Shown here one piece after another: positions 6,125 through 7,041 of a stretch of DNA of 7,041 nt; within the stretch, counting starts at the first letter, position 1; every line of letters starts with the position of its first letter. The notes beneath the pieces were generated by a model. That model was not told the DNA's origin. It saw only the letters and a list, made by a program, of their open reading frames with translations, and made no database searches. The stretch lies in the NCBI GenBank assembly GCA_020027635.1, contig JAHKKL010000086.1, positions 1 to 7,041 on the forward strand. Reading direction: 5' to 3'. The stretch comes from Gammaproteobacteria bacterium. GTDB taxonomy: Bacteria; Pseudomonadota; Gammaproteobacteria; UBA9214. The translations under genes and the position numbers were made by a program.

Positions 6125-6145
6125 GTCTTGCACCGCAGTCAAGAC
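6125..6145 (-). repeat. Inverted repeat GTCTTG/CAAGAC in the rppH–ptsP spacer
   Basis: A perfect 6-base stem (6125–6130 with 6140–6145) with a nine-base loop, between the rppH stop and the ptsP start. No T-run follows on the minus strand, so it is not a good terminator. A processing or stabilising stem in the rppH–ptsP mRNA is possible, as is chance. Confidence 0.3.
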
Positions 6146-6163
6146 CTTATGCCTCATGCCTGC

Positions 6164-6679
6164 CTACTTTGGCAAGCGCTGGTTACCGGGAAAATCAGGA
6201 TCCCCCTCGGGAAACAGCAGCGGCGCCAGTTCTTTCAGCGCCCTTTTATAGACGTTACGCTTGAAGGCCACAACCTCGTTCAGCGGGTGCCAGTAGTCAA
6301 CCCAGCACCAGTGATCGAACTCGGGTTTGTCAGTACTATGCAGGCATACCTCGGCGTCGTTACCCAGCAGACGCAGCATGAACCAGACCTGTTTCTGCCC
6401 GATACATACCGGGCGGCTGGTGCGACGGATATACTGGCGCGGCAGACGGTAGCGCAGCCAGCCGCGCGTCGCCCCCATCAGCTCGACATGCTCCGGCCGC
6501 AGACCCACTTCCTCGGCCAGCTCCCGGTACATGGCCTCACATGGCGTTTCATCGGTGCGAATACCGCCCTGCGGAAACTGCCAAGCATCCTGACCCACAC
6601 GACGCGCCCATAGCACACGGCCATCGCGATTGGACAGAATGATGCCGACGTTCGGCCTGAATCCATCAAAATCAATCAC
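6164..6679 (-). CDS. rppH: RNA 5' pyrophosphohydrolase RppH (Nudix family)
   Basis: A 171-residue cytoplasmic Nudix hydrolase that removes pyrophosphate from the 5' triphosphate of mRNA, starting RNase E-dependent decay. The N-terminus MIDFDGFRPNVGIIL and the segment ARRVGQDAWQFPQGGI closely resemble the well-known E. coli RppH start, which fixes the start at GTG 6679–6677 although only a weak GATGGA-like ribosome site precedes it. The full Nudix box G-x5-E-x7-R-E-U-x-E-E-x-G-U is present at residues 38–60, with Glu53, Glu56 and Glu57 as metal ligands. The following GWLRYRLP and KQVWFMLRLL segments also fit RppH. Length is close to that of the E. coli protein. It lies upstream of ptsP and divergent from the HAD-IB gene. 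Confidence 0.96.
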   Translation of the reverse strand: MIDFDGFRPNVGIILSNRDGRVLWARRVGQDAWQFPQGGIRTDETPCEAMYRELAEEVGLRPEHVELMGATRGWLRYRLPRQYIRRTSRPVCIGQKQVWFMLRLLGNDAEVCLHSTDKPEFDHWCWVDYWHPLNEVVAFKRNVYKRALKELAPLLFPEGDPDFPGNQRLPK

Positions 6680-6715
6680 TTGACAAATCCATCATGCGTT
6701 TCTTCAGGATGACAT

Positions 6716-6744
6716 ATTCTCCCATAGCTACCCATCGGGGGCAA
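6716..6744 (-). promoter_or_regulatory. Possible sigma-70 promoter for rppH
   Basis: On the minus strand TTGCCC (6744–6739, 4/6) and GAGAAT (6721–6716, 3/6) are 17 bases apart, giving a start near 6708 and a leader of about 29 bases. Weak match. No convincing promoter was seen for the divergent gene on the plus strand. Confidence 0.25.
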
Positions 6745-6822
6745 TTGGCGGGTGCCGCCACGAGCTCAGGCTGTGTTACCTTTCCCCTCCTCAGCCTCAT
6801 GCTTGACGAGGTTCTTTTACAT

Positions 6823-6827
6823 GAGGA
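6823..6827 (+). promoter_or_regulatory. Ribosome binding site of the HAD-IB gene
   Basis: GAGGA, seven bases before GTG 6835. The nearby ATG at 6821 cannot be the start, because its frame closes after five codons (MRKRR) with a TGA at 6836–6838 that overlaps the GTG. Confidence 0.55.
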
Positions 6828-6834
6828 AGCGCCG

Positions 6835-7041
6835 GTGAGTATTGCGCTTTTTGACCTGGACAACACTCTCCTGGCTGGAGACAGCGACTACCTGTGGGGC
6901 TGTTTTCTTGCCGAAAAGGGCATCGTCGACCGGGATTACTATGAACAGGAGAACCAGCGATTCTACGACCAGTACAAGGTGGGCGAACTGGATATCCATG
7001 AATTTCTGCGCTTCCAGCTGCGGCCGCTGGCACAACATGAC
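6835..7041 (+). CDS. HAD-IB family (SerB-like) phosphatase, N-terminal part (runs off right edge)
   Basis: The first 69 codons of a haloacid dehalogenase-type hydrolase, starting at GTG 6835. Motif I is FDLDNT at residues 6–11: Asp7 is the expected phospho-accepting nucleophile and Asp9 the general acid/base. The next part, LLAGDSDYLWGCFLAEKGIV and then the helical YKVGELDIHEFLRF, is typical of the HAD-IB cap seen in SerB-like phosphatases often found beside rppH in Gammaproteobacteria. Motifs II–IV lie beyond the window. Such proteins are often labelled phosphoserine or histidinol-phosphate phosphatase, but the substrate cannot be told from this fragment. The gene is divergent from rppH with about 155 bases between them. 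Confidence 0.88.
   Translation, partial: MSIALFDLDNTLLAGDSDYLWGCFLAEKGIVDRDYYEQENQRFYDQYKVGELDIHEFLRFQLRPLAQHD

Noticed and set aside
6128..6613. Plus-strand 161-codon frame opposite rppH
   Set aside because: Shadow of rppH, which has a complete Nudix box on the minus strand.
6680..6685. TTGACA on the plus strand as a -35 for the HAD-IB gene
   Set aside because: No acceptable -10 lies 16–19 bases downstream; the bases at 17 are TTCAGG.
6672..6866. Minus-strand 64-codon frame upstream of rppH
   Set aside because: It overlaps the HAD-IB start, has no family features, and is best explained as non-coding spacer plus antisense of the HAD-IB gene.

Overview
The window looks like a piece of a gammaproteobacterial chromosome with moderate to high GC. 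The best evidence is the rppH–ptsP pair next to a HAD-IB phosphatase, an arrangement familiar from Gammaproteobacteria. I saw no insertion sequence, tRNA, rRNA, CRISPR array or phage gene. The order or genus cannot be fixed from this sequence; a Chromatiales-like lineage is only a guess.

Left part (1–818, minus strand): an A-type (IscA/ErpA/HesB-like) iron-sulfur carrier gene. Its stop codon overlaps the apparent start of the next gene, an ATP-grasp-type protein that runs off the left edge. The carrier has an altered cysteine tail (C-G-A-C plus a penultimate Cys in place of C-G-C).

Divergent control region (780–1081): leftward and rightward promoters can be proposed. The rightward one is overlapped by a good Fur-box match in the 6-6-1-6 arrangement, so iron repression of the rightward operon is likely. 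Two short palindromes also lie here, one over the predicted leftward transcription start.

Central operon (1082–3768, plus strand): three genes that plausibly work together. They are an outer-membrane OprP/OprO-like porin with an N-terminal coiled coil, a small exported FMN-binding-domain protein with a covalent flavinylation motif (D-G-I-A-G-A-T-L-S), and a two-helix PepSY-associated membrane protein with histidines at both ends of its helices. With the Fur box, the simplest hypothesis is a cell-envelope electron-transfer module for iron acquisition: the PepSY protein passes electrons across the inner membrane to the periplasmic flavoprotein, and the porin admits the substrate. A strong GC hairpin between the first two genes may set their relative expression. 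This operon is the most interesting part of the window.

Right part (3816–6679, minus strand): rppH (RNA 5' pyrophosphohydrolase) followed by ptsP (enzyme I of the nitrogen phosphotransferase system, GAF plus EI domains), converging on the PepSY gene. Divergent from rppH, at 6835, is the start of a HAD-IB (SerB-like) phosphatase that runs off the right edge.
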